Shown here: positions 1 to 8,384 of the stretch, in pieces
Layout of the letters: each line of letters starts with the position of its first letter
Numbering within the stretch: position 1 is the first letter of the stretch
Assembly: GCF_021129215.1 (NCBI RefSeq)
Contig: NZ_JAJOLP010000001.1
Location: 3,951,940-4,015,939, forward strand
DNA length: 64,000 nt
Direction of reading: 5' to 3'
Source of the DNA: Agromyces sp. S2-1-8
GTDB taxonomy: Bacteria > Actinomycetota > Actinomycetes > Actinomycetales > Microbacteriaceae
Notes under the pieces: model-generated
The model's database searches: none
The model's input: only the letters and a program-made list of their open reading frames with translations
Told to the model about the DNA's origin: nothing
Translations under genes and position numbers: made by a program

Positions 1-404
1 TCCGCGACCACGGCATTGACCACCGGTGCGGGGATCCGCACCGAATCGACGACGACACCACCGGCCGCGAGCAACCTGCTCGCGAGGTGCCTCGCCCAGA
101 CCAGTTCGACGACGAGCAGGAGCGCCGATGCGCCGACCGGAAGGCGGCCGCCGAGCTCGTTCACGTCGTCTTCGCCGACGAGGCCCTCGCCGGCCAGTTC
201 GATCTCGCCGAACTCGATGCCCGTCTCGTCGAGCTCGAGGAACTCGATGCCGTCGGCCGTGCGCGCGACGTGCACGAGGTCGAGGAGCCGCACGGTACCG
301 GCCTCGACGAGGTCGAGCACCGCCTCCACGACGCCCGCATCCGGCGCATCGCCGTCATATGCGGCGAGCACCAGCTCGACCGGTCCGAATTCGAGATCTT
401 CCAT
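1..404 (-). CDS. DUF6325-family protein, partial
   Basis: This is the N-terminal part of a small acidic protein that reads leftward off the window, so the stop codon is not seen. At least 134 codons are present. It begins MEDLEFGPVELVLAAYDG and has the pattern EFGPV..L...YDG...V.EAVLDLVEAGTVRLLDLVHV typical of the DUF6325/DUF1269-like membrane-associated proteins of actinobacteria. No function is established for the family. The ATG at 402-404 has a GAGGGGG Shine-Dalgarno about 8 nt upstream. It is divergent from the CMD-family gene at 616, with a long inverted repeat between them. Family assignment is by recognisable pattern only; no catalytic residues are apparent. Confidence 0.7.
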   Translation of the reverse strand, partial: MEDLEFGPVELVLAAYDGDAPDAGVVEAVLDLVEAGTVRLLDLVHVARTADGIEFLELDETGIEFGEIELAGEGLVGEDDVNELGGRLPVGASALLLVVELVWARHLASRLLAAGGVVVDSVRIPAPVVNAVVA

Positions 405-506
405 GGATCGCGCCCCCTCGGCAGTTCGGCTCGGAGCGCTTCGCTCCGGCGGTCGGGCACGCGGAACCGCACCCGCTCCCATCGTGCTGACGCCACCCAT
501 CACCTG

Positions 507-563
507 CATCACGCAGATCGTGTGATGACCACCCGCCGACGCGATCGCGTGATCTGCGTGATG
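507..563. promoter_or_regulatory. 13-bp inverted repeat between divergent genes
   Basis: CATCACGCAGATC at 507-519 is repeated exactly in inverted orientation at 551-563, with 31 nt between. The first arm is followed at once by a GTGTGATG half-site, so ATCAC/GTGAT elements recur. It lies in the intergenic region of the divergent DUF6325 and CMD genes, which fits a shared operator. A regulator is not identified; the LuxR-type gene at 968 is the nearest candidate. Confidence 0.5.
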
Positions 564-615
564 CGGGCGGAGCCGAATCGCGGTGTGATCGAAGGCATCG
601 ATTGGAGCACCCGCC

Positions 616-945
616 ATGGACCACATCGAAGCGCTGCGCCGACTCGCCATCGCCGACGAGCGGCTCTCGAGCGAGGTCTTCGGCGAGCCCGACACCAGCT
701 CGCTCACGGCGAAGTCGCTCGCGCTCTCGCGCCTCGGTGCCCTGGCGGGCGTGGGGGGCACCGACGCCTCGTTCGCCGCAGTGGCCGACGCGGCCGTCCG
801 GGCGGGGGCTTCGACGGCCGAGCTCGTGCACGTGGTCGTCGGCGTGGTCCCGATCGTCGGGGCGCCGCGAGCGGTCGCCGCCGCGCAGCACCTGGCGGTC
901 GCGCTCGGGCTCGACCTCGAGACGTTCATCACGGGTGACGCGTGA
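616..945 (+). CDS. carboxymuconolactone-decarboxylase-like (CMD/AhpD fold) protein
   Basis: A 109-residue all-helical protein. Its C-terminal half (AELVHVVVGVVPIVGAPRAVAAAQHLAVALG) matches the CMD-family helical pattern. It lacks the CxxC motif of AhpD-type peroxidase partners, so redox activity is unlikely. It could be a structural or non-redox CMD homologue acting on small substrates, but the substrate cannot be read from the sequence. The start ATG has GGAG at 604-607, 8 nt upstream. It stands alone, divergent from the DUF6325 gene and convergent with the LuxR-type regulator. Sole-domain length is normal for the family. Confidence 0.75.
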   Translation: MDHIEALRRLAIADERLSSEVFGEPDTSSLTAKSLALSRLGALAGVGGTDASFAAVADAAVRAGASTAELVHVVVGVVPIVGAPRAVAAAQHLAVALGLDLETFITGDA

Positions 946-967
946 TCGTCGACCGCCGTCCCGACGC

Positions 968-3262
968 TCAACCGAGGAGGCCGAGTTCGCCGGCACGCTC
1001 GACGGCGGCGCCGCGCGTGGTGACCTGCAGCTTGCGGTAGATCGAGCCGACCTGCGAGCTCACCGTGTTGCGCGAGACGAACAGCCGCTCGCCGATCTCG
1101 GCGATCGTGAGGTGCGTCTGCAGGTAGGGCAGCAGTCGCAGCTCGGCCGGCGTGAGCGGCGAGCTGCCGAGCACCTCGCGCGAATGCTCGAGCGAGGAGC
1201 GGAGCTCGTCGACGGCGTCGACCAGGGTGCCGAGGTCGGGTCTCGCGCGCAGCAGTTCGTCGATCTCGTGCAGCAGGTGGGCGGCCGTCGGGTTCCGGCC
1301 CAGGGCGGCGAATGACCGGGCGAGCTCGAGCCGCACCTTGACGGCGAACACCGGCATGACATGCGTGCAGAGCCCGCGATCTCGCATGGCGCTCACGAGC
1401 AGGCGCTCGGCGGTCGCGAGGTCGCGCCGGCGGATCGCGATGCGGGCGCTGACCGCGAGCGCGAGCATCGTCGTCGCGTAGCCGTGCATGTTGCTGGACT
1501 CGATGACGTTCATCGCCCGGTCGGCATGGCCTGCGGCCTCATCGATCGCACCCCGATCGAACGCCATGACGGCGAGCTCGGCTTCGCTCAGCAGGATCGT
1601 GTCGGCGTTGCCGAACAGTTCGGCCTGAGCCGTCGCCTGCTCGAAGGCGCGCTTCGCCCCGCCGTCATCGCCGGCGAGCTGCTTCGTCCAGCCGAACAGG
1701 TGCAGCGCCTGGTCGCGCCACAGGCTCGACGGCGACTCGGCGCCGAGCGCGTAGGCGGCGTCCTCGGTGGCCGAGGCGAGTCCCTCGCGCCACATGATGA
1801 CCCGCACCATCGCCCGCGCCGAGTGGTATTGCGGAAGCCCGAACTCGGGCGGAGCGTCGTACTCGATCGCGTCGAACATGCGCGCCCATCGATCGGCCTC
1901 GGCCGCCTGCCCCGCGAGGATGGCTCGGAGCCCTGCGTGCACGACGAGGGGAGGGAACGAGGCGATCGCCTCGTCGCCGAGCTCCTGCATCCAGCGCGTC
2001 AGGGCCGCGAGCTCGCCGGCCTGGTAGGCCGTGAGCCCGCGCTCGGCGACGAGCCGCACCGACTGCGCGCGGTCACCGGCAGCGAGCAGGTGCTCGATGG
2101 CGAGGTGCACGTGATCGTGCTCCTCGCACCAGCGCGCGGCCCGACGATGCAGCTCGGTGTCGGCGCCGGGCTCGACTCGGTCGAGTTCCGCGAGCAGGAA
2201 CTCCCGGAAGAGCTGGTGATAGCGGTACTCGCCGCGGCGGCGGTCGATCGGCACGAGGAAGAGTCCGCGTCGTTCGAGATCCCGTAGTCGCGCACGCGAG
2301 TCGTGGCGTTCGAGCACCGCGTCGCAGCATCCGGCCGAGAGGTGCTCGAGCAGGGCGGTGCGCCGCAGGAAGGACTGGTCGTCTGGCTCGAGCCCGGCGT
2401 AGCAGGCGCGGTACAGGTAGTCGGCGACGAAACGGTCGTCGCCGCCGACGTCGACCGGGTCGCCGCCGTCGCGGGCGACCAGCGCGGCGAGCGTGATGCC
2501 CGTCGGCCAGCCCTCGGTGTGCTCGACGAGCCGTCGGAGCTCGGCGTCGTCGGTGCCGGCGTCGAGCAGCTCGAAGACCTGGCGGGCGTCGTCGACGTCG
2601 AGCCGCAGGTGGTCGGCGCCGATCTCGACGATGTCACCGCCGAGCCGGAGCCGCGAGAGGAACGGCGGAACGCGCCGGCTCGCCATCACGACCTGGGACC
2701 CCTCGGGCACGCGCGCGAGCGCGACCTCGAGCACGTCCTGGCAGTCCGGCGAGTCGGCCTCGTGCACGTCGTCCAGCACGAGGACGAACGGAACGCCGAG
2801 CCGCTCGATCGCCGAGGCGAGGAGCGGGGCCGCCCGGCCCAGCACTCCGGGACCGGTCATCGGCAGGGCGGCGACGCCCGCGATCCGCTCGTCGCCCGGC
2901 AGCGCATGGTCGAACGCCTCCGCCAGCACGTTGACGAGTGCCGCCGGGTCGTCGTCGAAACGGTCGAGCGAGACCCAGACGAGCAGGCGCTCGTCGAGCT
3001 CGGCCCACTCGCGCAGCATCGTCGACTTCCCGTACCCCGCCGGGGCCACGAGGCTCACGAGCGCGGCCCGCGAGGTTCGCGCGCGCTCGATCAGTCGTCG
3101 ACGGCTCACGGTGGCGCCGCGCGCTCTGGGCGGCGCGAACTTCCGCTCGTGCCCGTCTGGCACGGACAGCCCGTCGATCGTCGGGATCGGGTCTGCACCC
3201 GATCCCGACGACGCGTCCCCCCGCACGGCCGTCATACCGTCCATATGGTGGAGTTTATTCAC
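968..3262 (-). CDS. MalT-like LuxR-family ATP-dependent transcriptional regulator (LAL type)
   Basis: A protein of about 764 residues with a STAND ATPase N-terminus, a long helical TPR-like middle and a C-terminal LuxR helix-turn-helix. Walker A is LVAPAGYGKST near residues 71-81 and Walker B is FVLVLDDVHEA. The DNA-binding end reads LTPAELRLLPYLQTHLTIAEIGERLFVSRNTVSSQVGSIYRKL. LAL regulators bind an inducer and ATP and activate local operons, but the inducer here is unknown. I chose GTG at 3260-3262 because a GGAGG lies 11 nt upstream; ATG codons at 3244 and 3235 are alternatives. It is divergent from the FAD oxidoreductase at 3473 and may control it. Confidence 0.88.
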   Translation of the reverse strand: MNKLHHMDGMTAVRGDASSGSGADPIPTIDGLSVPDGHERKFAPPRARGATVSRRRLIERARTSRAALVSLVAPAGYGKSTMLREWAELDERLLVWVSLDRFDDDPAALVNVLAEAFDHALPGDERIAGVAALPMTGPGVLGRAAPLLASAIERLGVPFVLVLDDVHEADSPDCQDVLEVALARVPEGSQVVMASRRVPPFLSRLRLGGDIVEIGADHLRLDVDDARQVFELLDAGTDDAELRRLVEHTEGWPTGITLAALVARDGGDPVDVGGDDRFVADYLYRACYAGLEPDDQSFLRRTALLEHLSAGCCDAVLERHDSRARLRDLERRGLFLVPIDRRRGEYRYHQLFREFLLAELDRVEPGADTELHRRAARWCEEHDHVHLAIEHLLAAGDRAQSVRLVAERGLTAYQAGELAALTRWMQELGDEAIASFPPLVVHAGLRAILAGQAAEADRWARMFDAIEYDAPPEFGLPQYHSARAMVRVIMWREGLASATEDAAYALGAESPSSLWRDQALHLFGWTKQLAGDDGGAKRAFEQATAQAELFGNADTILLSEAELAVMAFDRGAIDEAAGHADRAMNVIESSNMHGYATTMLALAVSARIAIRRRDLATAERLLVSAMRDRGLCTHVMPVFAVKVRLELARSFAALGRNPTAAHLLHEIDELLRARPDLGTLVDAVDELRSSLEHSREVLGSSPLTPAELRLLPYLQTHLTIAEIGERLFVSRNTVSSQVGSIYRKLQVTTRGAAVERAGELGLLG

Positions 3263-3315
3263 GGATGAGGGATCCTCCGGCACGACATCTCGCACCAATC
3301 CGGGCCATGCCCCAC

Positions 3316-3332
3316 GAACGGGGGGTACGTTC
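3316..3332. promoter_or_regulatory. GAACG-N7-CGTTC dyad, candidate operator
   Basis: A perfect 5-bp inverted repeat (GAACG 3316-3320, CGTTC 3328-3332) lies in the divergent region between the LuxR-type regulator and the amine-oxidising gene. The arms are short, so chance is possible. Confidence 0.3.
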
Positions 3333-3472
3333 CAGGAGTGCGTTGCGACAGCGGCTGCAGCCGATCGGACAAGTCGTTCGGTCGCGAGCCCAGATCGCGA
3401 CACCCGCCGCTGGCGACCTCGACCCGCCGCCGTCAGGATGGATGGCAACCAATCGCATCGGAGTGATACCCC

Positions 3473-4924
3473 GTGGGCACCACCGTCTTCGAACGACGCA
3501 CCCCCCGTCCATCCGTCATCGAGCACTCGCTCGCCACCACCGATCACGCGGTGTTCTGGCGCGACGACCTGCCCGCAACCCTCACGCCGAACCGGCCGAA
3601 GCTCGCCGGCACGAAGGTCGCCGAGCTCGTCGTCGTCGGCGGCGGGTACACCGGCCTCTGGACGGCGCTGCTCGCGAAGGAGCGCAACCCCGACGCGCGC
3701 GTCGTGCTCGTCGAGGCGAAGCGCATCGGCTGGGCGGCCTCCGGCCGCAACGGCGGCTTCTGCGAGGCGAGCCTCACGCACGGCGACGAGAACGGCAAGG
3801 CCCGCTGGCCGAAGGAGATGCACCTGCTCCACCGCCTCGGCATGGAGAACCTCGACGCCATCGAGGCGAGCGAGGCGAAGTACGGCATGGACTTCCAGTT
3901 CGAGCGCACCGGGCAGCTCGCCCCCGCGATCGAGGAGCACCAGGTCGAGTGGCTGCGCGAGTGGGCCGACGAGGCGGCGTCGAACGGCGAGGCCGACGAC
4001 GTCGTGTTCCTCGACGAGGCCGCGGTCCGGGCATCCGTCGATTCGCCGACCTATCTCGCCGGAGTCTGGGAGAAGCGCACCAACGCCATGGTGCACCCGG
4101 CGCGCCTCGCGGCCGAGCTCGCCCGTGCGGCCGAGGAACGCGGCGTCGAGATCTTCGAGGGCTCGCCCGTGCGCAGGCTCGAGACTCCCGGGTCGACGGG
4201 CGCGGTGAGCATCGTCACCGATGGCGGCCGCGTCGACGCGAAGCACGCGGTGCTCGCCACGAACGTCTTCCCGTCGCTCCTGAAGCGCAACCGGCTCATG
4301 ACGGTGCCGGTGTACGACTACGTGCTCATGACCGAGCCGCTGTCGGCCGAGCAGCTCGCCTCGATCGGCTGGAACGACCGCCAGGGCATCGGCGACATGG
4401 CGAACCAGTTCCACTACTACCGCCTCTCGAAGGACAACCGGATCCTGTTCGGCGGCTACGACGCGATCTACCACTACGGCCGCAAGGTGCGCGAGCAGTA
4501 CGAGAACCGCCCCGAGACCTGGCAGAAGCTCGCGAGCCACTTCTTCACGACGTTCCCGCAGCTCGAGGGGCTGCGGTTCAGCCACCAGTGGGCCGGTGCG
4601 ATCGACACCTCGACGCAGTTCACGGCGTTCTTCGGCACGGCGCGCGACGGCCGCGTCGCCTACGCGCAGGGCTTCACGGGCCTCGGCGTCGGATCGACGC
4701 GGTTCGCCGGCGAGGTCATGCTCGACCTGCTCGAGGGGCGCGAGAACGAGCGCACCTCGCTCGAGATGGTGCGCAAGCGCCCCCTGCCCTTCCCGCCCGA
4801 GCCCGCAGCGGCGATGGGCATCAACGCCACGCGCTGGTCGCTCGACCGAGCCGACCACAACCGCGGCAAGCGCAACGTGCTGCTGAAGACGCTCGACGCG
4901 CTCGGCCTGGGGTTCGACTCGTGA
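3473..4924 (+). CDS. FAD-dependent amine oxidoreductase (PuuB/DadA-like)
   Basis: A 483-residue DAO-superfamily flavoprotein. The Rossmann motif VVVGGGYTGLWTALLAKE (residues 53-70) binds FAD, followed by the covalent-flavin-family signature GWAASGRNGGF (86-96). The C-terminal part (YAQGFTGLGVGSTRFAGEV) is the second FAD-contact motif. Similar proteins oxidise gamma-glutamylputrescine, aminobutyrate-type amines or D-amino acids, giving an aldehyde or keto acid, H2O2 and ammonia. The genes that follow (cupin, then succinate-semialdehyde dehydrogenase) suggest that the aldehyde feeds into succinate. The GTG start has GGAG 9 nt upstream. The stop overlaps the GTG of the next gene. Exact substrate is inferred. 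Confidence 0.85.
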   Translation: MGTTVFERRTPRPSVIEHSLATTDHAVFWRDDLPATLTPNRPKLAGTKVAELVVVGGGYTGLWTALLAKERNPDARVVLVEAKRIGWAASGRNGGFCEASLTHGDENGKARWPKEMHLLHRLGMENLDAIEASEAKYGMDFQFERTGQLAPAIEEHQVEWLREWADEAASNGEADDVVFLDEAAVRASVDSPTYLAGVWEKRTNAMVHPARLAAELARAAEERGVEIFEGSPVRRLETPGSTGAVSIVTDGGRVDAKHAVLATNVFPSLLKRNRLMTVPVYDYVLMTEPLSAEQLASIGWNDRQGIGDMANQFHYYRLSKDNRILFGGYDAIYHYGRKVREQYENRPETWQKLASHFFTTFPQLEGLRFSHQWAGAIDTSTQFTAFFGTARDGRVAYAQGFTGLGVGSTRFAGEVMLDLLEGRENERTSLEMVRKRPLPFPPEPAAAMGINATRWSLDRADHNRGKRNVLLKTLDALGLGFDS

Positions 4925-5310
4925 GCGCCGACGGGCAGGGCGACGTGCTGCGGCTTCTCGCCGGTGCGGTGACGGATGCCGCGGGGCTGGCGCTCGAGCA
5001 CGAGCCGGTGCCGGCCGACCAGGTCGTCGCGGGCAGCCCGACGACGGCGTACCTCCCCCTCGACGAGTCGGCGGTCGGCGAGATCGGCGTCTGGGAGATG
5101 TCGGTCGGCGCGATGCGCGACGTCGAGGTCGACGAGGTGTTCGTCGTGCTCGCGGGCGCCGCGACGGTCGAGTTCGAGCACGTGCCGTCGACGGGCCGCC
5201 CCGGCGACCCGATCGTGCTGGCGCCGGGAGCCGTCGTGCGACTCGAGGCCGGCATGAAGACCATCTGGACGGTCCGCGAACCGCTCCGCAAGGTGTTCAT
5301 CTCGCGCTGA
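4921..5310 (+). CDS. cupin-domain protein
   Basis: A 129-residue single-domain cupin. It starts at GTG 4921, overlapping the TGA of the oxidoreductase gene (GTGA), so the two are translationally coupled. The core pattern ..VGEIGVWEMSVGAMRDVEVDEVFVVLAGAATVEFEH... and the second strand pair around GDPIVLAPGAVVRLEAG fit the DUF861/EutQ-like cupin fold. The usual metal-binding histidines are mostly absent (ligand positions hold D/E), so it may be a non-catalytic or ligand-binding cupin. Such cupins often accompany amine oxidoreductases in actinobacterial polyamine clusters; the role is unknown. Confidence 0.8.
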   Translation: MSADGQGDVLRLLAGAVTDAAGLALEHEPVPADQVVAGSPTTAYLPLDESAVGEIGVWEMSVGAMRDVEVDEVFVVLAGAATVEFEHVPSTGRPGDPIVLAPGAVVRLEAGMKTIWTVREPLRKVFISR

Positions 5311-5354
5311 GGCGCGTTCTACGTTTCAGGATTCAGGTTTCAGGAGGAGCAGAC

Positions 5355-6731
5355 ATGGCCAAGTACCGGGTGCAGAACCCCGCGACGGGGGAGATCGTCG
5401 AGACGTTCGAGTCGGCGACCGACGCCGAGATCGAGCAGACGCTCGCGGCGGCCGACGCCGCCTACCGCGAGTGGCGCGAACGCAGCGTGCAGGAGCGCGC
5501 CGCCGTGGTCAAGCGCGTCGCCGAACTCTTCGACGAGCGTCGAGACGAGCTCGCCCGCCTCATCGCCGTCGAGATGGGCAAGTCGATCGCGGAGTCGCTC
5601 GACGAGGTCGAGTTCGCCCGCTCGATCATCGAGTACTACGCGGTGTACGGCCCGAGCCTCATCACCGACCACGAGATCCCGTCGACCATCCCCGGCAAGG
5701 CCGTCATCGAGCAGCTGCCCGTCGGCGCCCTGCTCGGCGTCATGCCGTGGAACTTCCCCTATTACCAGGTCGCCCGCTTCGCGGCGCCGAACCTCGTGCT
5801 CGGCAACACGATCATCCTGAAGCACGCCGACATCTGCGCGCGCTCGGCCCTGACCGTCCAGGAGATCATGGAGGAGGCCGGCGTTCCGGTCGGCGGCTAC
5901 CAGAACGTGTTCGCCTCGCACGACCAGATCGCGACCATGATCGCCGACCCGCGCGTGCAGGGCGTCTCGCTCACGGGCTCCGAGCGCGCCGGCGCCATCA
6001 TCGGCGAGCAGGCGGGCCGCCACCTCAAGAAGGCCGTGCTCGAGCTCGGCGGCATCGACCCGATGGTCGTGCTCGACGCCGACGACGTGGCCTCCGTGGC
6101 GAAGGCGGCGTGGGACTTCCGCGTCTACAACGGCGGCCAGGTCTGCAACTCGAACAAGCGCATGATCGTCATGGACGACATCTACGACGAGTTCGTCGCC
6201 GAGCTGACGAAGCTCGCGACGGGCCTCGAGCCGGGCGACCAGCTCGACCTCGGCGAGGGCCAGTACGCCCCGCTGTCGACGCGCACCGCCGCCGAGACGG
6301 TGCACGCGCAGGTGCAGAGGGCGATCGCCGAGGGTGCGAAGCTCCAGGCGGGCGGCGTCCTCGCCGACGGCCCCGGGGCGTACTACTCCCCCGCCGTGCT
6401 CACCGACGTTCCGCGCGACTCGGAGTCGTACCGCGAGGAGATCTTCGGACCGGTCGCGACGGTCTACCGGGTGCACAGCGACGAGGAGGCCCTCGAACTC
6501 GCCAACGACTGCGCGCTCGGCCTCGGCGGCTCGGTCTTCTCGACCGACGAGGCACGTGCCGCCCGCGTCGCCTCGCGTCTCGAGGTCGGCATGACGCACG
6601 TCAACACGATCGCCGCCGAGGCCGCCGAGCTGCCGTTCGGCGGGGTCAAGCGATCGGGCTTCGGCCGCGAGATGGGCCCCATCGGCATCGGCGAGTTCTC
6701 GAACAAGCGGCTCTCGTTCGTCGCGAAGTAG
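5355..6731 (+). CDS. gabD: succinate-semialdehyde dehydrogenase-type aldehyde dehydrogenase
   Basis: A 458-residue aldehyde dehydrogenase of the short SSADH class. Catalytic Cys264 lies in NGGQVCNSNKRM and Glu230 in VLELGGIDP. The oxyanion Asn133 is in MPWNFPYY and the NAD(P)-binding Lys156 in ILKHAD. It is expected to oxidise succinate semialdehyde, or a similar omega-semialdehyde, to the acid. It sits 44 bp after the cupin gene in the same direction, with AGGAGGAG before the ATG. This completes an oxidase-to-dehydrogenase route for an amine. It is about half identical by eye to the second copy at 27922, so the two may differ in substrate or induction. Confidence 0.88.
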   Translation: MAKYRVQNPATGEIVETFESATDAEIEQTLAAADAAYREWRERSVQERAAVVKRVAELFDERRDELARLIAVEMGKSIAESLDEVEFARSIIEYYAVYGPSLITDHEIPSTIPGKAVIEQLPVGALLGVMPWNFPYYQVARFAAPNLVLGNTIILKHADICARSALTVQEIMEEAGVPVGGYQNVFASHDQIATMIADPRVQGVSLTGSERAGAIIGEQAGRHLKKAVLELGGIDPMVVLDADDVASVAKAAWDFRVYNGGQVCNSNKRMIVMDDIYDEFVAELTKLATGLEPGDQLDLGEGQYAPLSTRTAAETVHAQVQRAIAEGAKLQAGGVLADGPGAYYSPAVLTDVPRDSESYREEIFGPVATVYRVHSDEEALELANDCALGLGGSVFSTDEARAARVASRLEVGMTHVNTIAAEAAELPFGGVKRSGFGREMGPIGIGEFSNKRLSFVAK

Positions 6732-6746
6732 CCCGCCCGAGCGGGC
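6731..6746. terminator. short GC hairpin after the SSADH gene
   Basis: GCCCGC (6731-6736) pairs with GCGGGC (6741-6746) over a 4-nt loop, starting on the last base of the stop codon. It also ends the convergent lipoprotein gene. There is no T-run, as is common in this GC range. Confidence 0.45.
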
Positions 6747-6764
6747 CGGGTCCGGCGATGTCGT

Positions 6765-7613
6765 CTAGCCCCAGAGCGGCACGTCGCCGGGCCCGGCCCG
6801 CTCGATCTCGACCTCGATGCCGGATGCGGCTGCGAGCTGCTCGGCGAGCGCCGTCGCCGAGTCGAGGTCGGTGACCGTCACGAGGAGGCTGACCTCTCCC
6901 TCCCTGATCCGGCCCGCCTCGACCGGATACGAGGCCCGCACCTCGTCGAAGACGTCGAACTCGGCCTCGAGGGAGACGCCGGGGTCGGCGACGGCCTCGA
7001 ACCGCGTCGGCATCCCGTATCGCCCCTGCATCAGGACCTGGTCATAGCCGTCGGCCGGTTCACCCTCGACGGGCACGAACGCGCCGACCTCCGCAGTTGA
7101 ACGGACCTCGAGCGAGTCATGGGCCGCGAGCGCCTGGGAACGGCGTGCCGCCGGCTCGAGCCCGTCGGCGTCGACGGCCGACATCAACACCTCCGACGCG
7201 CTCAGCACGCCTTCGACGCCGCTCTCCCACATCGGACCCGCGATGGCGAGCCGCGTGTCGTTCAGGGCGCGATCGTCGGTGATCTCCACCGTGAAGCTCT
7301 CGTACTCGATCGCACCCTTCCACGACACGGCGCCGCCGCCGTCGTGCGCCATGAACGCACCGAGCTCGTGACCGAGCTCGACGGCGCGCTCGGGCGACGC
7401 TGCGTCGTCGACGCGGAGCACGACGTTCGCGGACCCCATGAACGGCAGGTTGTTCGAACCGCTGACTGCGACCTCGTCGACGTCGGCGACGCCGCTGAAG
7501 CGCTCGGACGCCCGCGAGGTCGCGGCGCCGCCCGCGTTGATCGCGCAGCCCGAGCAGGCGGCGAGCACGGCAGCGACCGCGAGCGCCGCGAGGACTCCTC
7601 TGGCTCGGCTCAT
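6765..7613 (-). CDS. lipoprotein of unknown function
   Basis: A 282-residue predicted lipoprotein. The N-terminus (MSRARGVLAALAVAAVLAAC) has a charged n-region, a hydrophobic stretch and a lipobox ending at Cys20. The rest shows two similar alpha/beta halves with patterns such as SANVVLRVDDAASPERAVELGHELGAF and VSLLVTVTDLDSATALAEQLAAA. These look like repeated ferredoxin-like sub-domains, but no catalytic motif is visible. The ATG at 7613 is chosen because the signal peptide follows at once; a GTG three codons earlier is possible. It lies 11 bp after the second lipoprotein gene, in the same direction, so they form one operon. Confidence 0.75.
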   Translation of the reverse strand: MSRARGVLAALAVAAVLAACSGCAINAGGAATSRASERFSGVADVDEVAVSGSNNLPFMGSANVVLRVDDAASPERAVELGHELGAFMAHDGGGAVSWKGAIEYESFTVEITDDRALNDTRLAIAGPMWESGVEGVLSASEVLMSAVDADGLEPAARRSQALAAHDSLEVRSTAEVGAFVPVEGEPADGYDQVLMQGRYGMPTRFEAVADPGVSLEAEFDVFDEVRASYPVEAGRIREGEVSLLVTVTDLDSATALAEQLAAASGIEVEIERAGPGDVPLWG

Positions 7614-7624
7614 GGTCGGCACGT

Positions 7625-8281
7625 TCAACCGCAGAACTCCTTCGGAATGCCGGCCCGGTCCTGGACCCCGATCATCACGACGACATCGTTCTCGACGAGG
7701 AAGTTGAGGTACCCGCTCGCCTCGTCGCCGGCGGCGTAACCGTACGACTCGGCACCCGTCTGGTTCGACGGCGCGAGGTCGGGGTAGGCGGCTGCGAGCT
7801 CGTCCATGGTCGACCCGAGCGCTACACCGGTCTCGGTCTTCGGCGACGCGGGCACCACTCCCTCGGCGTCGGCGCGGCCGTTGGCCCACACCCCGCCGAT
7901 CGCGTCAGCGCCCTCGGGGTGGGTCAACAGCATCGAGGCCGAACCCTCCGTCGAGAGCTGCACGATCCCGGGGCAGTACTCCTCTGACTCGAAGGCCGTG
8001 AGCTCGGCGATGGCCGCCTCGGCCGAGGCTCCTCGCTGGATCGGCCCGATGCCGCTCGTCGTGATCGTCCAGGTCGACACATCAGCCGGATCGACGGCGA
8101 CCGGCGCGACCGTCGGTGTGGCCGTCGGTGTCTCGACGGGTGTCGGCGCGGCCGTGACCGCGGCCGTCGGCTCGGGCTCGGTCGCGTCGCCCGACGTCGC
8201 GCACCCGACGAGCACGAGCGCTGTGCCCGCTGCGAGAACCGCTCCGGCCCACGATCCGACGAAAGATACGTTGCGAGGCAT
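7625..8281 (-). CDS. lipoprotein of unknown function
   Basis: A 218-residue predicted lipoprotein with a lipobox LVGC (Cys27), then a low-complexity Pro/Thr/Val/Ala linker (about residues 35-65) of the kind that spans the cell wall, then a globular domain. The domain pattern (ISTSGIGPIQRG......CPG......GVALGSTMDELAAAYPDL) resembles actinobacterial secreted domains with no assigned function; GxxxGxxMDEL recalls BLIP/PASTA-neighbour repeats, but I cannot assign it. AAGGAG is spaced 4 nt before the ATG. It is the first gene of a two-lipoprotein operon. Confidence 0.75.
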   Translation of the reverse strand: MPRNVSFVGSWAGAVLAAGTALVLVGCATSGDATEPEPTAAVTAAPTPVETPTATPTVAPVAVDPADVSTWTITTSGIGPIQRGASAEAAIAELTAFESEEYCPGIVQLSTEGSASMLLTHPEGADAIGGVWANGRADAEGVVPASPKTETGVALGSTMDELAAAYPDLAPSNQTGAESYGYAAGDEASGYLNFLVENDVVVMIGVQDRAGIPKEFCG

Positions 8282-8384
8282 GGATCTCCTTCATGCACGT
8301 GGCCCCCGGCCGTGTCCGATCAACGTACCGGCCCGCTCCCGTCCGCAGGAAGGAGTTCTCCGTATCGCTTGGATAACGCCCGCC

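Noticed and set aside
507..563. Transcription terminator
   Set aside because: The loop is 31 nt and the site lies between divergent starts, so an operator fits better.
87..938. Plus-strand reading across the left end
   Set aside because: Shadow of the DUF6325 gene and out of frame with the CMD gene.
968..4858. Very long minus-strand reading of 1296 codons
   Set aside because: Only the part up to about 3262 matches the LuxR/MalT family; the rest is antisense to the FAD oxidoreductase, which has intact motifs.
2938..5310. Long plus-strand reading across the oxidoreductase region
   Set aside because: Arg-rich shadow; only its last 129 codons are real and form the separate cupin gene starting at 4921.
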